From IMG/VR virus record IMGVR_UViG_3300035665_000112, positions 1 through 38,004 of that record: a stretch of DNA of 38,004 nt; one strand, given 5' to 3'. The position numbers and the translations under genes were made by a program. The stretch's first letter is position 1. Every line of letters begins with the position of its first letter. Of this stretch, positions 7,267-16,147 are shown one piece after another. The stretch is from a virus. The notes beneath the pieces were generated by a model that was not told the origin of the DNA, ran no database searches, and worked only from the letters and a program-made list of their open reading frames with translations.

Positions 7267-7654
7267 CCGAATGTCCTTTCCATGGAGTCATTCCGTATCT
7301 GTCATATAGATATTTAGCTACTTTTAAATTACAAGGTAAAGTTAAAAGCTCATCTAAATCACCTTTACAAATAGTTCTGACGGTTTGTTTGTGGACTGAA
7401 TTTATCTGAAACAATCCTCGGTCAATCGAGCCGTTCTTATTCAGTGTCCAGATGACCTTTCCGTTCTTGCCATAGCGAGCGTTGATTGCCTTGATACGGC
7501 ACCCAGACTCTCTGTAAGCGATGTAACTGAACTCATTGACTGGAAGACCAGCCTTTCGTATAACAGTCTCCCATTGAGGGCAACTGCCACCAGCGTTAGC
7601 CGGAGTTACAAGAGCGAATATGGATATAGCTATAGCCAAGACGAGTGCTCGCAA
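7190..7654 (-). CDS. Secreted lysozyme-like / transglycosylase endolysin
   Basis: 154 residues from a TTG start with AAAGGA seven nt upstream. Residues 1-21 are a signal peptide ending TPANA. The mature domain has the lysozyme/SLT catalytic segment AYRESGC with E49, and DRGLFQIN at 78-85, ending around GMTPW at 121-125. It should cut peptidoglycan glycan strands after export. Residues about 130-154 lie beyond the domain and coincide with the overlap with the opposite-strand gene. It follows the holin candidate by 29 nt and is last in the leftward operon. A virion-associated lysozyme is the alternative. Confidence 0.82.
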   Translation of the reverse strand: MRALVLAIAISIFALVTPANAGGSCPQWETVIRKAGLPVNEFSYIAYRESGCRIKAINARYGKNGKVIWTLNKNGSIDRGLFQINSVHKQTVRTICKGDLDELLTLPCNLKVAKYLYDRYGMTPWKGHSVIPQSHTDVPPIQNVPRLDSFVRNK

Positions 7655-7683
7655 TAGTTTTCCTTTTGTAGTGGTGGAAGAGA

Positions 7684-7971
7684 TTACTTGTCGGACGAGT
7701 CCGAGTCTTCTGTCTCTTTTTTCTTACCCTTCATGCCGTTAGACATGACGAGCCCTCCTAACGAACCCGTGAGGAACACGGTAAGCGTTTTTAGTAAATC
7801 GATGAACGCAGCGTCGTTTGGCGCTTGCGAACTGATTGGCTGTGTAACAAACATGAGTGCGTATACAAATCCAATAACAGATATTGCAAATACGAACGCC
7901 AACACAAGACCAACCGTGAAGATAAGTCTTGCATGGAGTTCATCACCTGAGTAACGCTTTGGCTTTGCCAT
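7684..7971 (-). CDS. Holin candidate, two membrane helices and charged tail
   Basis: 95 residues from an ATG preceded by GGAG; longer in-frame starts upstream run through the lipoprotein gene and are rejected. Helix 1 is about residues 16-42 (LIFTVGLVLAFVFAISVIGF...), helix 2 about 57-76 (LLKTLTVFLTGSLGGLVMSNG), and the tail is KGKKKETEDSDSSDK. This two-helix layout with a charged C-terminus, directly before a lysozyme gene, fits a class II holin. Function rests on topology and position, not on sequence similarity. Confidence 0.7.
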   Translation of the reverse strand: MAKPKRYSGDELHARLIFTVGLVLAFVFAISVIGFVYALMFVTQPISSQAPNDAAFIDLLKTLTVFLTGSLGGLVMSNGMKGKKKETEDSDSSDK

Positions 7972-7973
7972 GT

Positions 7974-8138
7974 TTATTCTCCAATTAAATCTTTTGTGCA
8001 GGTGTCGCTTGCTACGCATAGCGGTGGGTTGCACTCTGGTTTTTCCCAATTGCTTGGGTCTTGACACTCGTACCGGTAGCTTCCTTGAAAGCCGCAACCA
8101 CTTAGTAGCAATATTCCAACGCATATTAACTTCCTCAT
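7974..8138 (-). CDS. Small lysis-cassette lipoprotein
   Basis: 54 residues starting in an ATGA overlap with the stop of the large virion gene. MRKLICVGILLLSGC is a lipoprotein signal with lipobox LSGC, so Cys15 would be lipidated. The mature part is short and Cys-rich (YECQDPSNWEKPEC, PPLCVASDTC). Similar short lipoproteins sit before holins in other environmental phages. In a Gram-negative host this would be called an outer spanin; in a monoderm actinobacterial host that role is unclear. Confidence 0.72.
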   Translation of the reverse strand: MRKLICVGILLLSGCGFQGSYRYECQDPSNWEKPECNPPLCVASDTCTKDLIGE

Positions 8139-11100
8139 GGTGTCGTGGTTGATGGTAGGAATGGGTTTACGCCAGGGGCAACAGGGTTTTGTTCTGCGTC
8201 TTTAATTCGTTCTTCTTGTTCAATCTTTGCTTTGTCTTGTGCGTCTTTGATGTATGCCTCAAGGTCGTAGAAACGACTCTTAAGTTCATTGACTGAAGAC
8301 TGTGTGCGTTGTGTTCCAAGTGGCAAACCAATAAAAGATAATACTGAGTTAACAGTTTGAACAATTGGTTCTGCGTCATCTTCTGTAATACCAAAATATT
8401 CTTGGATGAACTTATTTTGTCTTGCTGGTTCTATTGCTTTTAATACAGCGACAAGTGGTGAACTTGCTGAAAACAATTCGCGTCCAAGGTAAATCAAACG
8501 AGATTTAGTCTGTGTTGTTTTTTCACCCTTTGGAGCTATTGGGGAATCAGAAAACAATTTGACACCAAACGCGGCTTCAAGCGGAACACGGAAAAGTGCG
8601 TTTGTCTTTGACAAAAATCCTTTTGGATTTTCAATTAATTCTTTAAGAACGTTTTCACCACCACCTGGGAATGGAAGACCTGGACGAATTACATCACCCT
8701 GCAAACCAGGGAATTGTGAAAGTAGACCAAGAGCAGGACCCACACCAGGAACTGCACCAGCAAATCGTCCAGCATTCTTAACAGATTCTGGCATCCCTGG
8801 AATATTGATTGGAGTCTCAAGAGAGAACACTCCACGGTCTTTTTCATAACCTGGAATAACTGGACCACCTTCTTCTTCTGAAGGTCCTTCAATGTTGCGC
8901 TTCAAGTTGCTATAGAAAGCATATGCACGTGGGTTTGTCCACATGAGTTCAAGTTGCAATGGTGTGTTGCGACTCATAAAGGTCCAGAACGGAATGATTT
9001 GCTTGGCAACTCTGTCCACATTGCTGAGGTCTGCGTAGTCAATCAAGTATTTATTTGCGCGCGCAGCTGCTTCTTGTGGTGAAAGACCCTTTGAAACACC
9101 GTCCCACATCAAACCAAAACGGGAGTAGCTTTCAATCTTTTCTCCAAGCCAACGACTACCTTGAGGTATGTAACCAATTGCTCGTGAAACTTTGTTTGCT
9201 GGACCACCTTTGAGAAGGAGTCCACGGTTTCCAGTACCAACTTCGGCAGCTATTTCACCATACTGACCGAATCCAGTAGCACCAGAATAATTTATTGAAT
9301 CCTCAATCGCGTCAACCAATTCTCTTCTGGACTTAAATACTTTTTCAAAATCAAACAGTTCATCTTTTACTGCAACCAGTTTGCTATCAACCAATTGTTC
9401 AGCGACTTGTCGTGGTGTAAGACCAGCTTTTAAACCACGATTAATTCTATTAAGAATTTTATTTCCCTTAATAAGGTTGCGAGGGTCTGCACCTGCAGCA
9501 ATAAGTTGATATGTGTTGCTCAATGCGTTTCTTGTATGAAATCCAGGGCGAGCAGTTAACCAAGCCTTTGAGAATCGTGTGTAATCAAGCGCTAATTGTC
9601 TTGCACGAGCTGCAAACTCTGGGTCTTTAACTCGTTCAGCATTGCGGAGAAGGTCTGCCAACTCTTCGCGAACAGCAATATCTGGTGCTGTGCCTTTATA
9701 AATAACATTCCCTGTAGTTGGGTCAATGATGTCATCGTTAAGGACTTCAAAACCTTTTTTAACGATGTTTGAATATTCTGACCATCTAGTTTTTGGAACG
9801 CTGGCAATATCCAAAACAAGATTGTTTACTTCGCCTTCAACTGTTTTTGCAAGCTTTACGACTTCGTCAGTAGCAACAACTGCAGTTAAAGGAGTTATTG
9901 TGCCATTCATGAAATCATCTTCAATCTTTGCGATTCGTGCATCTAATTGAGCAACAAGAGTTTCAATTTCTTTTTTGTTGACGACCTTGGGGTCAAGTTT
10001 GGAGGTGATTGCTTGAACATCTGTCAAAAGCGATTCAAGCTCACCTTTGCCAAGTTGTTCAAGAATAACCTGTGGGTCAAGAGGTATTCCTGTTGCTGGG
10101 TCGGAAAGACTAAATCCAGGAACAACAGTACTTACATTTGGTGCTTGCGTTACTAATGGAGTCTGGAACTTTGTTCCGGCTTTACGAGCCGCCATACTTG
10201 GAAGCGTTTCAGGCAATGAACCAATTGTCTTCTGCAGCGCTGAGAACTGTGCGTGCTTTTGTGCATACTTGCCAATAACGCTTAATGCGTCCGTGTCGAA
10301 GTAATCAAACTTCAATCCCCATTTGCGAGCAATGTTGTTCAGCGCAACAACTCCACCGTCAATATCTGCTTGTGTAAGAACTTTGCCAAAGAACTCATCA
10401 CCAACTGCAAGGTCACGAGCACGGAAGTTTCCAACAAACCAGGTGCGGTCAACTTTTAGTTTTTGTGCAAGTTCTTCTGCCTTTTTTGGGAACTTTTGTG
10501 CCCAACGGATAGCTTCATCTGATTGCATTTGAGGGAAATAGTTTGTTCGACGTGGCGGAACATAACCAGTTCCTCCTGATGCTTTAGCTGCATAGTCGTA
10601 AAAGTAATCAAAGATTTGGTCAATTGCATCAGCTGCGGCTTGTTGAGTTGGATTAAGCGAAGCAGTCGTACCAGCCATGGCCGCAGTTTGACGTAAACGA
10701 ATAACTTCATTCAATGTCTCTTTGTCAAAAGTTTTACCCAAACCACTTTGAGCCAAAGCTCCGGCAGCAACTTTACGTTCGTTGTTTACAAGAGCACGGT
10801 ATTGTTGGTCAAGCTCAAGTAGTCGTGTTGCTTGTGTTGCTTCTTGTGGGCTTAAACCTCCACGGCGTAAACCAGTACGAAGTTCAAGCAAATCCGCAGA
10901 ACCAAGAATTCCACCTTCGCCAGTTGGTGTAATGTTGTTAAGAACTTTTGCTGTTAATGGACCAATTGGACCTTTGAACAAACCAAGACGTGCATCTGTA
11001 AGCAACTTACCAGCAACGTTAGTAAGGCGTTCTGTTCCTGGAATAACTGCACGCAATGGTCCTGGTCCACCAAAAACTGCAAGTGGGTTTACAATTCGGA

Positions 11101-12448
11101 CTCCTCCACGAACACCAAGAACATCTTGTGCTGGTGTACGAACACCTTTAAGAATGTCAACATATGGTCCAGCAATACCTGCAAGTCCGCTTGTCTGAAT
11201 GTTCTTTATTACTTCGTCATTGAGCACATCAACTGTTCTCTGTGCAAAGGCAAGTTCTTTATCAGTTGCTGTACCAAGGTCTACAACCTTTTGCGCTTCA
11301 TCTCGCATTTCAAGAACTTTTCCAGCCAGAGCTTGGTTTGATGTTCTGCCCATTGTGCGACCAGCTGCATCACCAGCAAGTTTTTTTGCTGCATCAGCGG
11401 CTTTTTTGTTAGCCAAAGCAATAGCGTCTTCTGCGGCTTCTGCGGCTACATTGTCGCCAATACGAATAGCGTCGTCTAATGCATCTTGTGCAAACTTACG
11501 AGCAAGAGCTGCACCGAATTGGTCTGCTTCAGCTGCAGCGGCACGAGTTGCTATTCGTGCTCCGGTCTTTGTTGCACCAGTAATTGTTCCACGGATTACT
11601 GCTGTTTTAGCAATACCTCCAGGACCAGAAACAAAAGTCAAAGGGTCAGTAAAAACATCTGTAACAAATCCAGCCAATTGATTAGCGTAAGGATTTTTTA
11701 AACCGCCGTAAATATCTCCACCAGTGATGTTTGTTTCATCAGATAGCTGACTCCACCAATCTTTAACACTAAAACCACCAGCTCCCATGTTGTATGGGTT
11801 TCCGGTTTTAGGGTCAATTGTTACTCCTCGACCACGACCTTTGCCTGGAAGCAAATTACCAACTATTCCGCCTTCGTATTTTTTATTAGCAGCTGCAAGT
11901 TCGTCACCAACTTCTTTTAACGTAGATACAACAAAACGACGAAAAAAGTCAAGCTTGTTTAATGCAGGAGTTGCTGTAGAAAGTCCCTTGAGACCAACAG
12001 TCGCTGCACCTTTGCCAATTGGTGACAGTTTATCGCTGATGTCAATTTGTGTAAACGGAACAACGTCAGGAACAATTGCGCCGCCAATTCCCTTAATCCC
12101 TCTACCGATAGCTCGTGCAGGTCCAAGGAATCCACGGTTAGGGTCACCTTGACCAGCAACAATAGATTTGACTATTGCAGGGTCAATGCCTGCTTGCAGT
12201 GCTTTTATTTCTTGCGATTTTAGTTTTGACCGTTCCTGTATTACATCTGGGTCAAGTGTAGGTCCAACGAATGGTTTATTCTCCGGAACATTTGATGCGG
12301 CACCCGTGGAAGGAACAGTCGTTGAAGGAAGAAATGGGTTGATTGGTGGTGGGGCGGCCTGCTTCACCACTCCAGTCTTAACAGGAGTGATTGGTTTAAC
12401 TTGACGCTTAGCAAGCGCCTCGATAGGACTAATTGGTTTTGGGGCCAT
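8135..12448 (-). CDS. Very large internal virion / polyvalent protein (LPD38-like)
   Basis: 1437 residues, the second largest protein here. The N-terminus is Pro/Thr-rich, and the middle is long Ala/Lys-rich helix. Residues about 960-1190 include AWLTARPGFHTRNALSNTYQ and, from 1143, VAKQIIPFWTFMSRNTPLQ, which resembles the LPD38-type domain of large phage proteins injected with DNA or lining the ejection channel. The C-terminal 45 residues are charged coiled coil. The octapeptide NPFLPSTT occurs at 37-44 and again at 1428-1435. It starts in a TAATG overlap with the gene at 12448. It is probably an ejection protein; family assignment is by eye. Confidence 0.75.
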   Translation of the reverse strand: MAPKPISPIEALAKRQVKPITPVKTGVVKQAAPPPINPFLPSTTVPSTGAASNVPENKPFVGPTLDPDVIQERSKLKSQEIKALQAGIDPAIVKSIVAGQGDPNRGFLGPARAIGRGIKGIGGAIVPDVVPFTQIDISDKLSPIGKGAATVGLKGLSTATPALNKLDFFRRFVVSTLKEVGDELAAANKKYEGGIVGNLLPGKGRGRGVTIDPKTGNPYNMGAGGFSVKDWWSQLSDETNITGGDIYGGLKNPYANQLAGFVTDVFTDPLTFVSGPGGIAKTAVIRGTITGATKTGARIATRAAAAEADQFGAALARKFAQDALDDAIRIGDNVAAEAAEDAIALANKKAADAAKKLAGDAAGRTMGRTSNQALAGKVLEMRDEAQKVVDLGTATDKELAFAQRTVDVLNDEVIKNIQTSGLAGIAGPYVDILKGVRTPAQDVLGVRGGVRIVNPLAVFGGPGPLRAVIPGTERLTNVAGKLLTDARLGLFKGPIGPLTAKVLNNITPTGEGGILGSADLLELRTGLRRGGLSPQEATQATRLLELDQQYRALVNNERKVAAGALAQSGLGKTFDKETLNEVIRLRQTAAMAGTTASLNPTQQAAADAIDQIFDYFYDYAAKASGGTGYVPPRRTNYFPQMQSDEAIRWAQKFPKKAEELAQKLKVDRTWFVGNFRARDLAVGDEFFGKVLTQADIDGGVVALNNIARKWGLKFDYFDTDALSVIGKYAQKHAQFSALQKTIGSLPETLPSMAARKAGTKFQTPLVTQAPNVSTVVPGFSLSDPATGIPLDPQVILEQLGKGELESLLTDVQAITSKLDPKVVNKKEIETLVAQLDARIAKIEDDFMNGTITPLTAVVATDEVVKLAKTVEGEVNNLVLDIASVPKTRWSEYSNIVKKGFEVLNDDIIDPTTGNVIYKGTAPDIAVREELADLLRNAERVKDPEFAARARQLALDYTRFSKAWLTARPGFHTRNALSNTYQLIAAGADPRNLIKGNKILNRINRGLKAGLTPRQVAEQLVDSKLVAVKDELFDFEKVFKSRRELVDAIEDSINYSGATGFGQYGEIAAEVGTGNRGLLLKGGPANKVSRAIGYIPQGSRWLGEKIESYSRFGLMWDGVSKGLSPQEAAARANKYLIDYADLSNVDRVAKQIIPFWTFMSRNTPLQLELMWTNPRAYAFYSNLKRNIEGPSEEEGGPVIPGYEKDRGVFSLETPINIPGMPESVKNAGRFAGAVPGVGPALGLLSQFPGLQGDVIRPGLPFPGGGENVLKELIENPKGFLSKTNALFRVPLEAAFGVKLFSDSPIAPKGEKTTQTKSRLIYLGRELFSASSPLVAVLKAIEPARQNKFIQEYFGITEDDAEPIVQTVNSVLSFIGLPLGTQRTQSSVNELKSRFYDLEAYIKDAQDKAKIEQEERIKDAEQNPVAPGVNPFLPSTTTP

Positions 12449-13260
12449 TACCTGTTGTACTTGATATTAAATCGACGTTGCTGTTCATCTTTGTTGGGTG
12501 TAAGACCTTTTTTGTTAACCATGTCCAAGACATTTGCTGCTGGGTTCATATAACCAGAAGGAGCAATTGCTGGATTTGCTTGTCTTGCTGTAGAGATTTT
12601 AGTTGTTTCTTTTTCAACAAATGGTTTAACACCAGGGATTGTGTCTACGCCAATTACTCCTTGTTTAAAGTTCGTGGTTGTCCCATACTTAAGTTTTGGG
12701 TCAGGCAAACCGTACTTGTAGTTCTGGTCTTTCTTGAGAAAAGCTTCTCGTTCGGTAACAAGTTTTTCTTGAGCCGCGCCATATTCAGCAAACAGCTTCT
12801 TAGCAAGTGCATTTGCATCTTCTAACGGAAAACTGCCAAGTGCCTCTAATCCAGCTGGAGTTGTAAGTACTTGTTGCAAACCACCTAAAGATTGCCCAGC
12901 CTCGATGGCCTCAGCAAAAAGTCTTTCAATTGGAACAGTGCTTGTTTTTGCAGCAAGAAATGTTGGTGCAGAAAACTTGTAAGCACGGTCCTTTATCTTT
13001 TGGCTTTGACCTGGATACAGGAACTCAATGTAGTCATCAATCTGTGGGTCATCTACTGCTGGTGGACGAAATACACCTGGAAACATTTGTCGTGATGCTG
13101 CGTCAAGTTGTTCGTCAAAAGCATCGTCATAGTCTCTCGGCTTAAGGTTTGCTCCAGGAGATTTGGCTTGGACTGACTTCTGAAATTGCGCAGCAAAAGC
13201 TTGTGCGCGCTGAGGGCTAGCGCCTGCTGCCATGAGTCTTCTCACAATTTGATTAGCCAT
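12448..13260 (-). CDS. Internal virion or tail-associated protein
   Basis: 270 residues, predominantly helical, starting in a TAATG overlap. The N-terminus ANQIVRRLMAAGASPQRAQAFAAQF is typical of small amphipathic helices in podovirus ejection proteins. The C-terminal third is Lys/Asn-rich and less ordered. No domain is recognised. Its place directly upstream of the 1437-residue protein suggests that they are assembled together in the virion. Confidence 0.65.
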   Translation of the reverse strand: MANQIVRRLMAAGASPQRAQAFAAQFQKSVQAKSPGANLKPRDYDDAFDEQLDAASRQMFPGVFRPPAVDDPQIDDYIEFLYPGQSQKIKDRAYKFSAPTFLAAKTSTVPIERLFAEAIEAGQSLGGLQQVLTTPAGLEALGSFPLEDANALAKKLFAEYGAAQEKLVTEREAFLKKDQNYKYGLPDPKLKYGTTTNFKQGVIGVDTIPGVKPFVEKETTKISTARQANPAIAPSGYMNPAANVLDMVNKKGLTPNKDEQQRRFNIKYNR

Positions 13261-14489
13261 TATTTCTTCTTCGCTTTGAGTTTAGCCAGACCTTGAAGGT
13301 TTGGAAATTCTGCTAACACTTGCGCCTTATTGGCACCAGGGTTTTTTTCAACAAAATCCCAAATACGATTTGTAACTGCTGTTGGTTTATCAGTTCTTCT
13401 TGCGGCTGTTGTATTTAACAACTCGCCTACTGCGGGTGAAGTAACAAAACCTTCTGGTTTTCTACCATAAGGTGATTTCGTTACGCCTCCACCATCTGTA
13501 GCTCCATCGCCAGTGCTTCCATCGCCAGTGTTCCCACCATCTGGAAGCGGAGGAGCCGTGTATCCGGTTCCGTAGATTCCAGCAAGAGCATTCTGGATTG
13601 CAGTTTCTTGTGCAGCCTGTTGCTGTGCCGCTGTAATACGAGCATTAGAAATCTGTGTGGCAAGAGCATTCAATGCAGCAAGTTGCTCTGATTCAACGTT
13701 TGCTCGACCAGAACCATAGATTGACTGAAGTTGTGAGCCAGCCAACGCACGAGCCATCTGCTCTTCAGACAAACGTGAAGCCTGACCAGAAGCTTCTGCA
13801 CCACTCAGAACATTGAGCAACTGGTTGTAGTTGGTAGCTCCACCAAGTGCAGCAAGGTTTGCTTGGTCAACGGCTGGTTGAGCCATTGCAGGGTTTACAC
13901 CTTGAGCCTGCATATATTGAGCAAGGGCATTCTGTGTAACCGTTGGAACAGCGCGCTGAGCCTGAGCATAAGCCTGTGCAGGATTTGCAGTTAGGTAATC
14001 ACGCAATGTGTCGTAACCCTGAGTAGTGAATTGCTGACCAGTTGACAAAGCCCCAGACAAACGCTCTAGCAAGTTTTGCGCTTGGGTATTGATGTAACTA
14101 CGGCCAGCAGTTTCCTGTGCGCCAATCTCTCCAGTAATAGAAGAAGGGACACCCTGTCCAAGGAGACTACGAAGATAAGCGGCTTGAGTTTCTGCACCAG
14201 TTCGTGCTCTTGTTGCGGCTGCAGTTCCAGCTGCTTGTTCGGCTTCAAATTTACGACGATTAGTTTCGGCGTTAATCCTTGCAGCAACGCTAGAAGTTCC
14301 AGAAGAACCATCGCCCATAAAATCGTATGCACTACCCGTTCCAGTGCCACTACCTGTGCCTGTTCCAGTACCCGTGCCTGTTCCTAGACCGAGTGGGTCG
14401 TTAGGGTCATAATTAGCAACAACAGGACCTTGGGGCAAGCTTCCACCCTGTGGCGCTCTCTGCCCGTAACGTACAACTCCGATTGCCAT
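13260..14489 (-). CDS. Ala/Gln/Thr-rich virion protein with Gly-Thr repeat
   Basis: 409 residues. Near residues 35-52 is a (GT)n/GS dipeptide run encoded by a hexanucleotide-like tandem repeat at about 14335-14385, which could vary in length by slippage. Residues 60-310 are low-complexity helix rich in Ala, Gln and Thr, as in internal virion proteins. Residues 310-335 are a Gly/Asp/Thr linker, and the end is basic (GLAKLKAKKK). It begins next to the gene at 14493 and its stop overlaps the next start in TAATG. Function is inferred from position. Confidence 0.68.
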   Translation of the reverse strand: MAIGVVRYGQRAPQGGSLPQGPVVANYDPNDPLGLGTGTGTGTGTGSGTGTGSAYDFMGDGSSGTSSVAARINAETNRRKFEAEQAAGTAAATRARTGAETQAAYLRSLLGQGVPSSITGEIGAQETAGRSYINTQAQNLLERLSGALSTGQQFTTQGYDTLRDYLTANPAQAYAQAQRAVPTVTQNALAQYMQAQGVNPAMAQPAVDQANLAALGGATNYNQLLNVLSGAEASGQASRLSEEQMARALAGSQLQSIYGSGRANVESEQLAALNALATQISNARITAAQQQAAQETAIQNALAGIYGTGYTAPPLPDGGNTGDGSTGDGATDGGGVTKSPYGRKPEGFVTSPAVGELLNTTAARRTDKPTAVTNRIWDFVEKNPGANKAQVLAEFPNLQGLAKLKAKKK

Positions 14490-14492
14490 TGT

Positions 14493-14939
14493 CTACCTCA
14501 ATCCAAGCAACGCCTGAGCGTCAGCTGCTATTTGTCTTGCCTTGTTTGCTTCTAAATCCTGCATGCCAGTAGCTAAGTCTGATTCATAACCAGTCTTTTG
14601 TATGTCGTAACCTCTAAGCGCTCCCTGAAGGTCTTCTCGTGCATATCCAAGTTGTCGAGCACGGTTCTTGGCATAGCTAGAAAGTGCTTCGTTGTAGATA
14701 CCAGAGCGCATGCCCTTGCCTTGTAGGCCACGACGAGCATACGAAGATGTTAGCTTTGGCACCTCGCCAAGACCACCAGTTGGGGTACGGCTAAAGGCTG
14801 CCTCTTCAAGGCTCAAGATTGGGCGTTGACCACGGGTTTCTGCCAGATAACGCTGGTAGGCATTGAGGGCAGACTGTTGCGCAAAGTTGCCAAGCAGGTT
14901 CCGCCGTTGCTGTTCAAAAAGGGAAGGGTCGTATGCCAT
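14493..14939 (-). CDS. Small helical virion-associated protein
   Basis: 148 residues, rich in Gln, Arg, Ala and Leu, with predicted long helices at both ends (FEQQRRNLLGNFAQQSALNAY; DLEANKARQIAADAQALLGL). It is the first gene after a promoter-like site at 14953-14974, with AAGGAC as ribosome site. Downstream come the other internal virion genes. No family is recognised. Confidence 0.68.
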   Translation of the reverse strand: MAYDPSLFEQQRRNLLGNFAQQSALNAYQRYLAETRGQRPILSLEEAAFSRTPTGGLGEVPKLTSSYARRGLQGKGMRSGIYNEALSSYAKNRARQLGYAREDLQGALRGYDIQKTGYESDLATGMQDLEANKARQIAADAQALLGLR

Positions 14940-14952
14940 TGTTAAAGTCCTT

Positions 14953-14974
14953 ATTATAAAGGTTAAATCATTAC
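14953..14974 (-). promoter_or_regulatory. Phage promoter motif P1 (GTAATG-N10-TATAAT)
   Basis: On the minus strand GTAATG (14974-14969) is followed after 10 nt by a perfect TATAAT (14958-14953). It overlaps the last codons of the oxygenase gene and lies 13 nt before the start of the gene at 14939. The leader would be only about 6-8 nt. It is one of six sites of the same kind in the window. Confidence 0.65.
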
Positions 14975-15673
14975 CTTGTGGTCATTTAAGTGGCTCAGGT
15001 AGGAGCACTTGTCCTTATTCCTTGTCCACGTGGTTGAAATCGTATACCTTGTCTTGTTTTTAATCTGTGTTACCCCATGCAGGTGGTCCTCGTCTGAGGA
15101 ATGGGCATAAACCATGCCAGCCCTAGGCTTGACCATTTTGTCGTAGTACGGGTAAAACGGCTCCCCGCCTTCGTAGTCGCTATTGAGGAACACAACACAG
15201 CCAGAGACCCTGTCTAGGCCATCAACATCGTCCTTGTGGGTCATTTGCCAGCTTCCCGGAGGCCAGCGAACTATGCCTATCTGGTCTGGCCAAGCCTCGA
15301 CACCAAACGAACTTTCTATAAAACTGCGAATTCGCTTTACGATGTCCACGCACAATGGGTAAGTGTCTTCTGTTGCCCATGGTCTAGCAGGAAGCATGGT
15401 CAAGAACGGAATATTCCGGCCTTTCCAGAATGGCAGTGTGTCTTCTAGCCATTCATCGGTCGATTCAGCAAGCCAAATCAAATACTCGCATTCATCCTTG
15501 GAAAGCAAGTTTTCTTTTTGGTAACTACTGAATGGGCCAACTTCAGCCTTAAACCCATAAGGGAATGCTGCTGGGTCTATCTCTGCAATCTTGCGTGGAA
15601 TGTTTGTTTCAATGTCAACAAACTTCACAAACGACTGATACTCAGGCGTGGTCACATCAGCAAAGTCAAACAT
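14963..15673 (-). CDS. 2-oxoglutarate/Fe(II) oxygenase, prolyl-4-hydroxylase-like
   Basis: 236 residues from the ATG in a TAATG overlap. Iron-binding H146-x-D148 (TH-K-D) and H199 (HLHGV), with R209-x3-S213 for 2-oxoglutarate, are in the right order and spacing for the P4H/2OG-FeII_Oxy family. The enzyme would hydroxylate a substrate using O2 and 2-oxoglutarate. Phages often carry such genes near tail genes, with substrates mostly unknown. The Gly-Pro-Thr fibre in this window is a candidate; DNA or host proteins are alternatives. The C-terminal codons overlap promoter P1. Confidence 0.85.
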   Translation of the reverse strand: MFDFADVTTPEYQSFVKFVDIETNIPRKIAEIDPAAFPYGFKAEVGPFSSYQKENLLSKDECEYLIWLAESTDEWLEDTLPFWKGRNIPFLTMLPARPWATEDTYPLCVDIVKRIRSFIESSFGVEAWPDQIGIVRWPPGSWQMTHKDDVDGLDRVSGCVVFLNSDYEGGEPFYPYYDKMVKPRAGMVYAHSSDEDHLHGVTQIKNKTRYTISTTWTRNKDKCSYLSHLNDHKVMI

Positions 15674-15900
15674 TACCACTTACCCAAAGGACATGTCGCA
15701 TGAAGCAATTTGACCTTGGCTTTCATGACGCATCCGCATTGCTTGCATTGAGTGGTCATTCTGATGAATTCCGGGCAGTCGTTGCACAGTGAATAACGGG
15801 TGCTTTCTAGTTCGTCGCTAGCAAACTCCGTATGTGGGTTCAGAAGGTCCCATGGGCGTGTCGTGCCCAGCTTTTCTTTGTAATTCTTCCAAGCAGACAT
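15673..15900 (-). CDS. Small Cys-rich zinc-binding protein
   Basis: 75 residues with C39-x2-C42, C52-x2-C55-x-C57 and C70, giving CNDCP...CKQCGC...CPLGKW. This pattern recurs in short phage proteins of unknown function and looks like a zinc ribbon. The stop overlaps the oxygenase start (TAATG), so the two are translationally coupled and may work together. Confidence 0.72.
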   Translation of the reverse strand: MSAWKNYKEKLGTTRPWDLLNPHTEFASDELESTRYSLCNDCPEFIRMTTQCKQCGCVMKAKVKLLHATCPLGKW

Positions 15901-15902
15901 GC

Positions 15903-16130
15903 TTACAGCTGTTCTTTGAATTCGTTGCCGTCAAAGTACCATCCGCCTTTAACCTTCAGGGCATCTTCCTTAGAAAGACGGACAACGGTTGGGTTAGATG
16001 ACATTGATGCGATAACAAGTTCCATCAAAAAATCTACTGTATGTAAATGGGTTACTTCACCATCAACAACATAAGCAAAATATGCGTGCTTATCAACAAA
16101 CTCTTCCGGGTTATTAATTGGGTCTTTCAT
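15903..16130 (-). CDS. Small hypothetical protein
   Basis: 75 residues with a good ribosome site (GAAGGAGAAAA). The sequence looks like a compact alpha/beta fold (HAYFAYVVDGEVTHLHTVDF; GGWYFDGNEF). It resembles short virion-side or regulatory proteins in marine phages, but nothing specific is recognised. It is the head of the short gene group leading to the oxygenase. Confidence 0.65.
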   Translation of the reverse strand: MKDPINNPEEFVDKHAYFAYVVDGEVTHLHTVDFLMELVIASMSSNPTVVRLSKEDALKVKGGWYFDGNEFKEQL

Positions 16131-16147
16131 TTTTCTCCTTCGTTAAT

